From NCBI RefSeq assembly GCF_014205215.1, contig NZ_JACHNC010000001.1, positions 873,001 to 937,000 on the forward strand: DNA of 64,000 nucleotides, given 5' to 3'. The notes under the pieces were generated by a model that made no database searches, was not told the origin of the DNA, and saw only the letters and a program-made list of their open reading frames with translations. The DNA is from Actinoplanes lobatus. Lineage in GTDB: Bacteria; Actinomycetota; Actinomycetes; Mycobacteriales; Micromonosporaceae. Positions 28,562 through 38,187 of the stretch are shown in pieces; position 1 is the stretch's first letter; each line of letters starts with the position of its first letter. The position numbers were made by a program, and so were the translations under genes.

Positions 28562-30895
28562 TTAGTCGCGGCGCTCGCCGCGGTCGCCGGACGGGCGCGA
28601 ACGGCGACGGCGGGGCTCGCCGCCACCCTCGCCGCGGGGCGCGCGGTCCTCACGCGGCGCCCGCTCGGGGCGGCCACCCTCGGAACCCTCGGCGGCCGCC
28701 GGGGCCTCCTCGCCCTCCGGGCGCACCTTGTCCAGGTAGATCTTGCCGCGGGCGTCGATGTCCGCGATGGACACCTCGACCTTGTCGCCGACGTTGAGGA
28801 AGTCCTCGACCTTGTCGACCCGCTTGCCGTCGCCCACCTTGGAGATGTGCAGCAGGCCGTCACGGCCGGGCAGCAGCGAGATGAACGCGCCGAACGCGGC
28901 CGTCTTCACCACGGTGCCGAGGAACTTGTCGCCCACCTTCGGCAGGGTCGGGTTGGCGATCGCGTTGATCCGCTCGACCGCGGCCTCGGCGGCCGGGCCG
29001 TTGGTCGCGCCGACGTAGATGGTGCCGTCGTCCTCGATGGAGATGTCGGCGCCGGTCTCGTCCTGGATCGCGTTGATGGTCTGGCCCTTGGGGCCGATCA
29101 CCATACCGATCTTGTCGACCGGGATCTTCACGGTGGTGACCCGCGGGGCGTGCTCGCTCATCGCGGCCGGGCCCTCGATCGCCGCGGTCATCACCGCGAG
29201 GATCGTGGCGCGGGCCTCGTGCGCCTGCGACAGCGCGCCGGCCAGCACGTCCGACGGGATGCCGTCGAGCTTGGTGTCCAGCTGCAGGGCGGTGACGAAC
29301 TCGGCCGTACCGGCGACCTTGAAGTCCATGTCACCGAACGCGTCCTCGGCGCCCAGGATGTCGGTCAGCGCGACGTACTGCGTCTTGCCGTCGACCTCGT
29401 CCGAGATCAGGCCCATGGCGATACCGGCGACCGGGGCCTTCAGCGGCACACCGGCGCTGAGCAGGGCCAGCGTCGAGGCGCAGACCGAGCCCATCGAGGT
29501 GGAGCCGTTGGAGCTGAGGGCCTCGGAGACCTGACGGATCGCGTACGGGAACTCCTCGCGCGACGGCAGCACCGGCACGAGGGCCCGCTCGGCCAGCGCG
29601 CCGTGACCGATCTCGCGGCGCTTCGGCGAGCCCACCCGGCCGGTCTCACCGGTCGAGTACGGCGGGAAGTTGTAGTTGTGCATGTAGCGCTTGGTCTTCT
29701 CGGGAGCGAGAGTGTCCAGCGACTGCTCCAGGCGCAGCATGTTCAGCGTGGTGACGCCCAGGATCTGGGTCTCGCCGCGCTCGAACAGCGCCGAGCCGTG
29801 CACGCGGGGCAGCACGCCCGTGAGGGCGCTCAGCGGGCGGATGTCACGCGGGCCACGGCCGTCGATGCGGACCTGCTCGCGCAGCACGCGCTGGCGCACC
29901 TCGGCCTTGGTGACCGAGCGGAACGCCGCGCTGATCTCCTTCTCCCGGCCCTCGAACCGCTCGTCGAGCAGCTCGTGCGCCTTCGCCTTGACCAGGTCGA
30001 GGGACTCCTCGCGCTCCTGCTTGCCGGCGATCTTCAGCGCCTCGGCGACCTCGGTGCGAACCGCGTCGGAGACGGCGGAGTACACGTCGTCCTGGTAGTC
30101 CAGGAAGACCGGGAACTCGGCGACCGGCTTCGCGGCGATCTCGGCCAGCTCGCTCTGCGCGCGGCACAGCTCACGGATGGCCGGCTTGGCGGCCTCCAGG
30201 CCGCTCGCCACGACCTCCTCGGTCGGCGCGGTGGCGCCGGCCGAGATCAGCTTGATCGCGTGCGGGGTGGCCTCGGCCTCGACCATCATGATCGCGACGT
30301 CGCCCTCGGCGGTGACGCGACCGGCCACGACCATGTCGAACGTGGCGCGCTCGAGCTCCTCGAGGGTCGGGAAGGCGACCCACTGGCCCTCGACGTGGGC
30401 GACCCGGGTCGAGCCGACCGGGCCGCTGAACGGCAGGCCGGAGAGCTTGGTCGACATCGACGCCGCGTTCATGGCGACGACGTCGTACGGGTGGGCCGGG
30501 TCCAGCGCGAGGACGGTCTCGACGACCTGGACCTCGTTGCGCAGGCCCTTGGTGAAGGACGGGCGCAGCGGCCGGTCGATCAGGCGGCAGGTGAGGATGG
30601 CGTCCTCGGAGGGGCGGCCCTCACGCCGGAAGAACGAGCCCGGGATGCGGCCCGCGGCGTACATCCGCTCCTCGACGTCGACGGTCAGCGGGAAGAAGTC
30701 GAAGTGCTCCTTCGGCTGCTTGCTGGCGGTCGTCGCGGAGAGGACGGTGGTGTCGCCCAGCTGGACGATCACGGAGCCGGCGGCCTGCTGAGCGAGGCGG
30801 CCGGTGGAGAAGACGATCTCGCGGGTGCCGAACGATCCGTTGTCGATGACGGCGGTGCGGGATTCGTTGCCGAGAGCGTTGTTCTGCTCGGTCAT
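28562..30895 (-). CDS. pnp: Polyribonucleotide nucleotidyltransferase (PNPase)
   Basis: Phosphorolytic 3'-to-5' exoribonuclease/RNA polymerase, 777 residues. Two RNase PH domains flank a helical region; the second carries the [14 protein letters not shown] catalytic block. A KH domain ([19 protein letters not shown]) and an S1 domain ([18 protein letters not shown]) follow. It ends in a basic, Arg-rich tail typical of actinobacteria, where PNPase also acts in ppGpp-linked chemistry. An AAGGAG ribosome binding site precedes the ATG. The 171-nt leader between the rpsO hairpin and this gene has pseudoknot potential. Confidence 0.96.
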   Translation of the reverse strand: MTEQNNALGNESRTAVIDNGSFGTREIVFSTGRLAQQAAGSVIVQLGDTTVLSATTASKQPKEHFDFFPLTVDVEERMYAAGRIPGSFFRREGRPSEDAILTCRLIDRPLRPSFTKGLRNEVQVVETVLALDPAHPYDVVAMNAASMSTKLSGLPFSGPVGSTRVAHVEGQWVAFPTLEELERATFDMVVAGRVTAEGDVAIMMVEAEATPHAIKLISAGATAPTEEVVASGLEAAKPAIRELCRAQSELAEIAAKPVAEFPVFLDYQDDVYSAVSDAVRTEVAEALKIAGKQEREESLDLVKAKAHELLDERFEGREKEISAAFRSVTKAEVRQRVLREQVRIDGRGPRDIRPLSALTGVLPRVHGSALFERGETQILGVTTLNMLRLEQSLDTLAPEKTKRYMHNYNFPPYSTGETGRVGSPKRREIGHGALAERALVPVLPSREEFPYAIRQVSEALSSNGSTSMGSVCASTLALLSAGVPLKAPVAGIAMGLISDEVDGKTQYVALTDILGAEDAFGDMDFKVAGTAEFVTALQLDTKLDGIPSDVLAGALSQAHEARATILAVMTAAIEGPAAMSEHAPRVTTVKIPVDKIGMVIGPKGQTINAIQDETGADISIEDDGTIYVGATNGPAAEAAVERINAIANPTLPKVGDKFLGTVVKTAAFGAFISLLPGRDGLLHISKVGDGKRVDKVEDFLNVGDKVEVSIADIDARGKIYLDKVRPEGEEAPAAAEGSEGGRPERAPREDRAPRGEGGGEPRRRRSRPSGDRGERRD

Positions 30896-30970
30896 GAAGA
30901 GTGGTACTCCTTCGTCGAGGACCCGGCGGTCAACAGCGCGTTTCAGTCGAGCCGGTCTTCGATCGAAGCG

Positions 30971-31012
30971 CCCAGGATGAGTGGTAGTCAGCTCAGTGGC
31001 CTGGGAACCACT
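30971..31012 (-). promoter_or_regulatory. Pseudoknot-capable pnp leader RNA
   Basis: On the minus-strand transcript, AGTGGT (31012-31007) can pair with ACCACT (30985-30980), while CCCAGG (31005-31000), lying inside that loop, can pair with CCTGGG (30976-30971): an interleaved a-b-a'-b' order, i.e. an H-type pseudoknot. It lies 76 nt upstream of the pnp start codon. A structured pnp leader (the Actino-pnp motif) is described in actinobacteria; identity with that family was not tested. Confidence 0.5.
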
Positions 31013-31066
31013 ACCGAGGACCGGTGCTGACGGAGTGATCCGCGCGGGTCCGTGGGGTGGAAATCC

Positions 31067-31093
31067 GAGGGAGCGACCAGCGGCCGCTCCCTC
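31067..31093 (-). terminator. rpsO-pnp intergenic hairpin
   Basis: Perfect 9-bp inverted repeat (GAGGGAGCG / CGCTCCCTC) with a 9-nt loop, beginning 9 nt after the rpsO stop. It matches the position of the partial terminator and RNA-processing site known between rpsO and pnp in other bacteria. Confidence 0.75.
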
Positions 31094-31101
31094 AGGTCAA
31101 G

Positions 31102-31371
31102 CTATCGGCGCAGGCCGAGACGCTCGATGAGCGTCCGGTAGCGGGCGATGTCCTTCTTCTGAACGTAGTTCAGCAGGCGACGGCGCTGACCGACCAGGAG
31201 CAGCAGACCACGACGGCTGTGGTGGTCGTGCTTGTGCGCCTTGAGGTGCTCGGTCAGGTCGGCGATCCGCTTGGTCAGCATGGCGACCTGAACCTCGGGC
31301 GAACCGGTGTCGCCCTCCTTGGTCGCGTACTCACCCATGATCTTGTTCTTGGTCTCTTGATCGAGCGCCAT
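31102..31371 (-). CDS. rpsO: 30S ribosomal protein S15
   Basis: Primary 16S rRNA-binding protein of the 30S platform, 89 residues, full length. Diagnostic stretches are [14 protein letters not shown] (residues about 20-33), [19 protein letters not shown], and [16 protein letters not shown] near the C-terminus. It starts at the ATG at 31371, 114 bp after the end of ribF, so it likely has its own promoter, and leads into pnp. Confidence 0.97.
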   Translation of the reverse strand: MALDQETKNKIMGEYATKEGDTGSPEVQVAMLTKRIADLTEHLKAHKHDHHSRRGLLLLVGQRRRLLNYVQKKDIARYRTLIERLGLRR

Positions 31372-31485
31372 GTTCTCCGGACTTCTGTGTTGCCGATTTC
31401 ACGGTTACCCCGCGACCCGCGGCGTCGGGCAGGCAGGCGGGACCGGTGTCGGATATTCCAACGACGTTTCAACCCTACCAGGGGG

Positions 31486-32418
31486 TCAACTCAACAACGT
31501 TCGGGTCTCTTCGACGTCGGCCCGGATCTGCGCGATCAACGGCTCGATACCGTCGTATTTCCGCTGCTCACGAAGGTGCGCCACAAAATCGAGGCTCACC
31601 CTCTCGCCGTACAGATCACCCTCGAAATCGAGAACGTACGCCTCCACGCGGCGCTCCCGCCCGGAGAACGTGGGATTGGTACCGATCGAAACGCTGGCCG
31701 GCCGCCGGACCCCGGGCTCGCCCCCTCGGGTGAGCCAGGCCGCGTAGATGCCGTCGGCGGGAACCGCGGCGTACCGGTGGGCCATCAGGTTGGCGGTCGG
31801 GAAGCCCAGCTCGCGCCCGCGCTGGTCGCCGCGGACCACCACGCCGGCCAGACGGTGCGGCCGGCCGAGCGCGGCCGCCGCGGCCCGCACGTCCCCAGCG
31901 TCGACACAACTGCGGATGTACGTCGAGGAGAACACCAGCCCGTCCTCGGAGACCAGCGGCGCGTCCTCCACGGTGAACCCGAACGTGCGGCCCAGCGACT
32001 CGAGCAGTGCCGCGTCCCCGGCGGCCTTGTGCCCGAACCGGAAGTTGTCACCGACCACCACGCCCGCGGTGTGCAGCGACTCGACCAGCACGTCGTGCAC
32101 GAACTCGTTCGGCGAGAGCTGCGAGAAGGCCGGGGTGAACGGCACCACGCAGAGCGCGTCGACGCCGAGCGCCTCGATCAGCTCGGCCTTGCGGACCGGC
32201 TCGGTGAGCACGGCCGGGTGCGACCCGGGGCGCACCACCTCGGCCGGGTGCGGGTCGAAGGTCATCACCACCGACTGGAGCCCGGCGTCGCGGGCCCGCT
32301 TCACGGCGTGCCCGATGATCGCCTGGTGGCCGCGGTGCACCCCGTCGAAGACCCCGATCGTCACGATCGAACGGCCCCACCCGGAGGGAACCGCCTCCAA
32401 CCCCCGCCATCGCTGCAT
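31486..32418 (-). CDS. ribF: Bifunctional riboflavin kinase/FAD synthetase
   Basis: Makes FMN then FAD from riboflavin. N-terminal nucleotidyltransferase domain with VTIGVFDGVHRGHQAIIGHA (residues about 18-37) and a second signature SSTYIRSCVDAG. C-terminal flavokinase domain with GRELGFPTANL and later the NPTFSGRERRVEAY stretch. Length 310 is standard. The start is the ATG at 32418. In many actinobacteria ribF directly follows truB; here a rightward sensor-kinase/regulator pair separates them. Confidence 0.95.
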   Translation of the reverse strand: MQRWRGLEAVPSGWGRSIVTIGVFDGVHRGHQAIIGHAVKRARDAGLQSVVMTFDPHPAEVVRPGSHPAVLTEPVRKAELIEALGVDALCVVPFTPAFSQLSPNEFVHDVLVESLHTAGVVVGDNFRFGHKAAGDAALLESLGRTFGFTVEDAPLVSEDGLVFSSTYIRSCVDAGDVRAAAAALGRPHRLAGVVVRGDQRGRELGFPTANLMAHRYAAVPADGIYAAWLTRGGEPGVRRPASVSIGTNPTFSGRERRVEAYVLDFEGDLYGERVSLDFVAHLREQRKYDGIEPLIAQIRADVEETRTLLS

Positions 32419-32494
32419 GGCCCTAGCGTATCGATCGTTCAGCAGTCCGGTGTCGCCCCTCCTCCTCGCCCGGATCGGTACGATAAATCGTGAA

Positions 32495-35137
32495 ATGAGC
32501 TTGGAGTGGACCCGCGTCGTCCTCCTCGCCGCGGAGATCACCTTCGCGGTGCTGTTCCTGCGCGCGCTGCTCGCCTGGCGGCGCCGCCGCGATCCACTGC
32601 GACGTGACGTGGCCCTGGTCTTCGCCCCGTTCATGGTGGCGCTCTGCGTGGACCTGCTGCGCCTCCTGCTCGGGCCCCTGCCCACCGCGGTGAACGCGCT
32701 CAACGCCGCGGTGCTGCTGGCCCAGCCGTACCTCACGTTGCGCCTGGCCGGGCGGCTGCGCTCGGTCCCCCGGGTGCTGACCGCCGCGGTGCTGCTGGGC
32801 TACGTCGTGGTCCTCGCCCTGGTCGCGACCCTGCCCCGCCCGCTGCCGCCGTGGGCCCGGATCGTGTTCGTCGTCTACTTCCTCGGGGTGGAACTGGTCG
32901 CCGCCGGGCTGCTCTACGGCGAGGCGCGTGGACGTACCGGGGCGAACCGGGCACGGCTGATGATCGCGGCCGGCGCCACCGTCGCCTTCGGCCTGGTGAT
33001 CGTGCTGCGGGTGGGTACCAGGGACTCGCCCCTTCGGGCATTCGGCGTGGTGCTGGCGCTGGTCAGCGCGCTCGGCTACCTCATCGCCTTCCAGCCGCCC
33101 CGCCGGCTGCGCCGGCACTTCGCGGCGCTCGCCGCCCAATCGGTCACCGAGCGGCTGGTACGAGCGCCGGCCGACTCACCGGAGCAGGTGTGGCAGACCT
33201 ACGCCGGGATCATGCGGGCGCAGACCGGCGCCGACGCGGTGGCGGTCCTGCTGCACGCGGCGGACGGGACGTACCACCGGATCGCCTACTCCGGCCCCGA
33301 TCTGCCCTCCACCGGGCCGCCGATCGACGGCACGCTGACCCGCCGCCACGTCCCGGTACGGGTCCGCGAACAGCCCCCCGCCCTGGTCTCCCACTTCGGC
33401 GCCGAACTGGCCGACGACTACGTCCGGGTCCTGCCGATGCGGGTGCCGCCGGACGTCGAGGGCGCGGTCCTGCTGTTCAACCGGCACCGCAACCTGTTCA
33501 GCGAGGACGACCTCGGACTGCTCGCCGACCTGGGCGGACAGGCCGGGCTGCTGGCCGAGCGGCAGGCGATCACCGCCGAGCTGAGCGCCTCGGTGGCCGC
33601 GCTCACCCGGGCCGGCCAGGCCAAGAGCGACTTCCTGGCGAACATGAGCCACGAGCTGCGCACCCCGCTCAACGCGATCATCGGGTTCAGCGACCTGATG
33701 CGGATGGAGGAACCGGACGGCAACCGCCGCCGGGTGCCCGCCGACTGGGTGGATCACGTCCACGGCAGCGGCCGCCACCTGCTCGGCCTGATCAACGACA
33801 TCCTCGACCTCAGCAAGGTGGAGGCCGGCCGGCTGGAGTTGCGGCTCACCCCGGTACGGGCCGACACCGCCATCGAGGACCTGCTCACCGCGCTGACCCC
33901 GCTCTTCGCCGACAAGCGGCTCACGGTCCGCACCGAACTGGCGCCGGTCACCGCGTACGCCGACCGGCTGCGGTTCCGCCAGATCGTCGAGAACCTGCTG
34001 TCCAACGCGGTGAAGTTCACACCCGAGGAGGGCACGATCACGGTGAGCGCGGGACCGGCCGGCGACCGGGTACGGGTGACCGTGGCCGACACCGGGGTCG
34101 GCATCGCCACCGCGGACCTGGAACGCGTCTTCGAGGAGTTCCAGCAGGCCGGCGACCCGAACCAGCGGCACTCCGGCACCGGCCTGGGACTGGCCCTGAC
34201 CCGCCGGCTGGTCGCCGCCCACCACGGTGAGATCCTCCTCACCTCGGAGCCGGGTGTGGGCAGCGAGTTCGCCGTGGTCCTGCCCGGCGCGCCGGTGGCC
34301 ACCTCCTCGGCCGGCGCCGGCACCGGGCCGTACGTGCTGTTGATCGAGGACGACCCGCAGTCCGCCGAGCTGATGCGCACCCATCTCGGCAACGCCGGCT
34401 ACCGGGTCGAGGTGGCCGGCACCGGCGAGAGCGGCCTGGCGCTGGCCCGCGAGCACCGGCCGGACGCCGTGGTGCTGGACGTCACCCTGCCCGGCATCGA
34501 CGGCTGGGAGGTGATCCGCCGGTTCAAGGCGGACGCCCGGCTCAACGCGATCCCGGTGTTCTTCGCCAGCATCCTGGACGAGGCGCCGGCCGGGCTGGCC
34601 CTCGGCGCGCACGACTACTTCGTCAAGCCGGTCGACCAGTCGGCCCTGATCAGCGCCCTGGCGAACGCCATCGCGGCCCGCCCGGTGCCGCGCGTGCTGG
34701 TGGTCGACCACGACGACACGGTCCGGCAGATGATCGAGGACGGCCTGCGTGCCGGCGGCGCCGACGTGGTCGCCTGCGCGGACGGGCGGGACGGGCTGGC
34801 CCGCAGCCGCAGTGAGAACTTCGACCTCATCGTCTGCGACATGCAGTCCCCGGAGGAGGACGGTTTCAGTCTGCTCGCCGCCATCGAACAGGACCCGTCC
34901 GGACGGCACACCCCGGTGCTCGGTCTGAGCGCCGCCGCGCTGGCGTCCGGCGACACCACGCCGCTGATCGCCACGGCGATGGCCGGGAACGCGGTCGCCG
35001 AGGCGATGACCGGCAACGGCTGGGACGGCCTGCCCCCGCTGGTGCACGCCCCTCCCCCGGCCGCCCGCCGGCCGCCGCAAGGCCACGTCGCGATCAAGCT
35101 GCGTGGCGCCGTCCCACCACCCGGCTCCCAACCGTGA
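32495..35137 (+). CDS. Hybrid sensor histidine kinase with two receiver domains
   Basis: An 880-residue membrane sensor. Residues 1-200 form about six to seven hydrophobic helices (a 7TM-like module), then a GAF-like domain (about 225-355), HisKA with H386 (MSHELRTPLN), HATPase with N504 and glycine boxes near 531-567, and a receiver with D662 and K711. A second receiver-like domain (733-850) has D782 but no KP motif, so it is degenerate. It is 10 bp upstream of a single-domain response regulator; together they form a phosphorelay of unknown signal. The gene points opposite to the truB and ribF genes around it. Confidence 0.92.
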   Translation: MSLEWTRVVLLAAEITFAVLFLRALLAWRRRRDPLRRDVALVFAPFMVALCVDLLRLLLGPLPTAVNALNAAVLLAQPYLTLRLAGRLRSVPRVLTAAVLLGYVVVLALVATLPRPLPPWARIVFVVYFLGVELVAAGLLYGEARGRTGANRARLMIAAGATVAFGLVIVLRVGTRDSPLRAFGVVLALVSALGYLIAFQPPRRLRRHFAALAAQSVTERLVRAPADSPEQVWQTYAGIMRAQTGADAVAVLLHAADGTYHRIAYSGPDLPSTGPPIDGTLTRRHVPVRVREQPPALVSHFGAELADDYVRVLPMRVPPDVEGAVLLFNRHRNLFSEDDLGLLADLGGQAGLLAERQAITAELSASVAALTRAGQAKSDFLANMSHELRTPLNAIIGFSDLMRMEEPDGNRRRVPADWVDHVHGSGRHLLGLINDILDLSKVEAGRLELRLTPVRADTAIEDLLTALTPLFADKRLTVRTELAPVTAYADRLRFRQIVENLLSNAVKFTPEEGTITVSAGPAGDRVRVTVADTGVGIATADLERVFEEFQQAGDPNQRHSGTGLGLALTRRLVAAHHGEILLTSEPGVGSEFAVVLPGAPVATSSAGAGTGPYVLLIEDDPQSAELMRTHLGNAGYRVEVAGTGESGLALAREHRPDAVVLDVTLPGIDGWEVIRRFKADARLNAIPVFFASILDEAPAGLALGAHDYFVKPVDQSALISALANAIAARPVPRVLVVDHDDTVRQMIEDGLRAGGADVVACADGRDGLARSRSENFDLIVCDMQSPEEDGFSLLAAIEQDPSGRHTPVLGLSAAALASGDTTPLIATAMAGNAVAEAMTGNGWDGLPPLVHAPPPAARRPPQGHVAIKLRGAVPPPGSQP

Positions 35138-35147
35138 GGAGACAGCC

Positions 35148-35537
35148 GTGAGCGCACCCCACCGCATCCTCCTGGTCGAGGACGAAGAACTGAACCGCAT
35201 GCTGGTCAAAGCGGTCCTCGCCCGAGCCGGCATCGCCGCGGTCCGCGACGCCGAACTGGTCGACGCGGAGACCCTGGCGGAGGCCCGGAACCGTCTCGCC
35301 ACCGGCGAGTTCGACCTGATCCTGCTGGACCTCAACCTGCCCGACGGCAACGGCCTCACCCTGGCCCGCGAACTCGCCGGCCAGGGCGGCCCCAGACCCC
35401 GCGTGGTCGCGGTCACCGCGAGCGTCCTGCCCCAGGACCAGAAGGCCGCCCTCGACGCCGGCTGCGACGGCTTCCTCGACAAGCCCTACGCCGCGGCCGA
35501 CCTGGTCGCGACGGTCGCCCGCCATCTCGCTTCTTGA
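35148..35537 (+). CDS. Single-domain response regulator
   Basis: A 129-residue CheY-like receiver with no output domain. Acidic pocket D12/E13, phosphoacceptor D61 in ILLDLNLPDGNG, Thr90 and K112 in LDKPYAA are all intact. It uses a GTG start at 35148 with GAGGAGAC just upstream, 10 bp after the hybrid kinase gene, which presumably phosphorylates it. Without an output domain it likely acts by protein contact or as a phosphate shuttle. Confidence 0.93.
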   Translation: MSAPHRILLVEDEELNRMLVKAVLARAGIAAVRDAELVDAETLAEARNRLATGEFDLILLDLNLPDGNGLTLARELAGQGGPRPRVVAVTASVLPQDQKAALDAGCDGFLDKPYAAADLVATVARHLAS

Positions 35538-35538
35538 A

Positions 35539-35654
35539 CCCTTTTTCCGGTACGGGCCACACCCGCCCCAACCGCACTCGCGCCGCTCCGCGGCACCACG
35601 CGAGCACCTGCCACTCAAGCCTTTGCCGCGCCCACCGGGCATAGATCGGTGGTC
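35539..35654 (+). repeat. Dispersed intergenic repeat, copy B
   Basis: Starts one base after the response-regulator stop and aligns over its length with 7786-7899. The same ordered blocks are present (CCCTTTTT then CCGGTACGGG, CCGCCCCAACC, ACGCGAGCACC, AGATCGGTGGTC). This copy has a nested hairpin: CTCGCG at 35577-35582 pairs with CGCGAG at 35599-35604, enclosing a CCGC-TCC-GCGG stem. Confidence 0.75.
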
Positions 35655-35709
35655 AAGCCACGCGACCACCCACGAAACGCCCACCCGCCCCTACGGCGGT
35701 GCACTCAAC

Positions 35710-35859
35710 GTCCCCGCAAAACGCCGCCGGTGTCGAGGCAAGTGATCTGCCGACGCAGCGGGGTGTGCTGCGGCGGGAGATCACCTGCCTCGACACCGGT
35801 TACAAGGCGTTTTGCCGCGGAGCGAAGCGGAGCAATTAAGGCCCAGCGTTTTGCGGGAC
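35710..35859. repeat. Long near-perfect inverted repeat with a second alternative arm
   Basis: Core: 35727-35748 and 35778-35799 are complementary over 22 bp (one G-T wobble). The interior continues as an 8-of-9-bp stem (35751-35759 with 35767-35775), giving a stem of roughly 31 bp around a 7-nt loop. Outside it, GCAAAACGCC (35716-35725) pairs with 35806-35815. The same left segment can instead pair with GCGTTTTGCGGGAC (35846-35859). It lies in the 330-bp gap between a rightward regulator and leftward truB; no ORF is convincing there. Confidence 0.85.
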
Positions 35860-35867
35860 CGGAACAC

Positions 35868-36764
35868 TCAGGCCGGGGAGAGGACGATCTCGGCCCGGGC
35901 GCGGCCCGCCCGCTCGCTGACGATGGCCAGGACCTCGCCGGACGGGTCGAAGACGGCGTAGGGCCCCTCGATGCCGGCCGCCGCGAGCGGGCCGCCGTGC
36001 CGGAGGATGCGGGTCTCCTCCTCGGTGGCGGTGCGCTGCGGGAAGGACCGGCGGGCCGCCTCGGCGAGCGGGAGGCCGATCACGTCGGGGGCGCGTTCCT
36101 CGAGTTCGGTGAGGGTGGCGGCGGCGTCCAGGGTCATGCCGCCGACGGCGGTCCGGCGCAGCGCGGTGAGGTGCCCGCCGACGCCGAGGGTGGTGCCGAG
36201 GTCGCGGGCGATGGCCCGGATGTAGGTGCCGGAGGAGCAGGTCACGTCGATGTCCACGTCGATCACGTCGCGCCCCTCGGGCCGCCGGATGTCGAGGACG
36301 TCGAGCCGGTGGACGGTGATCCGGCGGGCCGGGATCTCCACCGACTCGCCCTCGCGGACCCGCTTGTACGCCCGCTGCCCATTGATCTTGATAGCGCTGA
36401 CCGCGCTCGGCACCTGGTCGATCTCGCCGGTCTGGGCGGCCAGCCCGGCCCGGATGGCGTCGTCGGTGACCGCCGACGTGGGAGCCGTCCCGGTCACATC
36501 GCCCTCGGCGTCGTCGGTGACGGTGGACTCCCCCAGCCGGATCGTCGCGGCGTAGCTCTTCTCCGAACCGATCACATACGTCAGCAGGCGGGTCGCCCGG
36601 TTCACCCCGATGATCAGGACACCGGTCGCCATCGGGTCCAGCGTGCCCCCGTGCCCCACCCTCCGGGTCTTCGCCAGCCGCCGGATCCGGGCGACGACGT
36701 CGTGCGACGTCATCCCGGCCGGCTTGTCCACCACGATCAGTCCGTCCGTGTTCACGCCGACCAC
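35868..36764 (-). CDS. truB: tRNA pseudouridine-55 synthase
   Basis: Converts U55 in the T-loop of tRNAs to pseudouridine. Catalytic Asp43 lies in GHGGTLDPMATGVL, preceded by VVDKPAGMTSHDVV (residues 11-24). The RNA-binding segment GTYIRAIARDLG and a C-terminal PUA-like region complete the 298-residue protein. GTG at 36764 is used; GTG at 36755 is an alternative. It follows the MATE gene by 13 bp at the downstream end of the rbfA-nrnA-MATE run. Confidence 0.95.
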   Translation of the reverse strand: MVGVNTDGLIVVDKPAGMTSHDVVARIRRLAKTRRVGHGGTLDPMATGVLIIGVNRATRLLTYVIGSEKSYAATIRLGESTVTDDAEGDVTGTAPTSAVTDDAIRAGLAAQTGEIDQVPSAVSAIKINGQRAYKRVREGESVEIPARRITVHRLDVLDIRRPEGRDVIDVDIDVTCSSGTYIRAIARDLGTTLGVGGHLTALRRTAVGGMTLDAAATLTELEERAPDVIGLPLAEAARRSFPQRTATEEETRILRHGGPLAAAGIEGPYAVFDPSGEVLAIVSERAGRARAEIVLSPA

Positions 36765-36777
36765 CCTATTTCCCGGC

Positions 36778-38109
36778 CTACCGGGTGACGCCGGTGACCA
36801 CCCAGTACGGTGACCGCCACCGCCACATCAGTGACACGAACCGGCCCAGGGTGAACAGCCCGAGTCCGGCCCAGACACCGCCGAGCCCCAGGTCGAACGC
36901 GTAGGCCAGCCAGATCGCCGGCAGGAAGCCGAGCAGCGCGGACAGCACCGTGACGGTACGCAGGAAGGCCACGTCCCCGGCCCCGATGAGCACACCGTCG
37001 AGGGCGTAGACCACCCCGGCGAACGGCAGCAGCGCCACGAACCACGGCCAGATGACGGCGGCCTGCTCGTGGACCGCCGGGTCGTCGCTGAACCACCCGG
37101 GCACCACCGCGGCGCCGGCCGCCGCGAGCGCCGCGAAGGCCAGGGCGGACACCCCGCCGGCCAGGGTGACGCGACGGGCCACGTCCCGGGCCTCGCGTTC
37201 GTCGCCGGCCCCGAGCGACGCCCCGACCAGCGACTGCGCGGCGATCGCGACCGCGTCCAGGGCGAGCGCCGCGAAGAACCAGAGTTGCAGAACGATCTGG
37301 TGGGCGCCGACCGCCGCGACGCCGAACCGGGCCGCCACCGCGGTCGCCGACAGGAAGCAGGCCTGGAACGCCGCGCCGCGGATCAGCAGGTCGCGGCCGA
37401 GCACCAGCTGGCTCACGATGATCGACGGCACCGGCCGCAGCGCCCGGGTCTCGCGGACCAGCGCGGCCAGGAAGAGGGCGCCGCCGAGGCTCTGCGCCGT
37501 GACGTTGGCGATGGCCGAGCCGGTCAGGCCGAGGCCCGCCGGATAGACCAGGACCGGGCAGAGGATCGCGGACAGCACGTTGGCGCCGAGGACGATCCAG
37601 AGTGGCCGGCGGGTGTCCTGGACACCGCGCATCCAGCCGTTCCCGGCCGCGGCCAGCAGCAGGCCGGGCGCGCCCAGGGCGGCGATCCGCAGCCAGCCGG
37701 CGGCCGCCTCGGCGGTCTCCGGGTCACCGGCCAGCAGGCTGGTGAGCGGGCCGGCGCCGGCCAGGCCGAGCAGGGCCAGCAGGACGCCGGCGGCGAGCGC
37801 CATCCAGGAGGCCTGGACCCCCTCGGCGATGGCGGCGGGCCGGTCTCCGGCGCCGAAGCGACGGGCCGCGCGGCCGGTGGTCCCGTACGCCATGAGCGTG
37901 CCGAACCAGGCGGCCACCGACATGACCGTGCCGCCGATGGCGACGGCGGCCAGTGGGACGGCGCCGAGATGCCCGACGACCGCCGTGTCCACCAGTACGT
38001 AGAGCGGCTCGGCGGCCAGCACCACGAGTGCGGGCAGCGCCAGACCGGCGATCCGGCGGGCGGTCGCGGTGCGCTGCGGCGGGGCGGGCGCATCGGCAGG
38101 CGGGCTCAT
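36778..38109 (-). CDS. MATE family efflux transporter (DinF-like)
   Basis: A 443-residue membrane protein with about twelve hydrophobic segments and the two-bundle pattern of MATE cation-coupled exporters: N-terminal LVDTAVVGHLGAVPLAAVAIG (the TAVVGHLG core is typical of the DinF branch) and a matching second half. Substrate unknown; family members export cationic drugs or metabolites. In actinobacteria a DinF-type gene is regularly placed between the DHH phosphoesterase (nrnA) and truB, as here. Confidence 0.9.
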   Translation of the reverse strand: MSPPADAPAPPQRTATARRIAGLALPALVVLAAEPLYVLVDTAVVGHLGAVPLAAVAIGGTVMSVAAWFGTLMAYGTTGRAARRFGAGDRPAAIAEGVQASWMALAAGVLLALLGLAGAGPLTSLLAGDPETAEAAAGWLRIAALGAPGLLLAAAGNGWMRGVQDTRRPLWIVLGANVLSAILCPVLVYPAGLGLTGSAIANVTAQSLGGALFLAALVRETRALRPVPSIIVSQLVLGRDLLIRGAAFQACFLSATAVAARFGVAAVGAHQIVLQLWFFAALALDAVAIAAQSLVGASLGAGDEREARDVARRVTLAGGVSALAFAALAAAGAAVVPGWFSDDPAVHEQAAVIWPWFVALLPFAGVVYALDGVLIGAGDVAFLRTVTVLSALLGFLPAIWLAYAFDLGLGGVWAGLGLFTLGRFVSLMWRWRSPYWVVTGVTR

Positions 38110-38187
38110 GGTTCCCCATGATGCCCGCCCGAGGTAAGGGCCGCAACGCGGCTTTGTTACTTACCCCTACCGACTCGCGACGGACCC

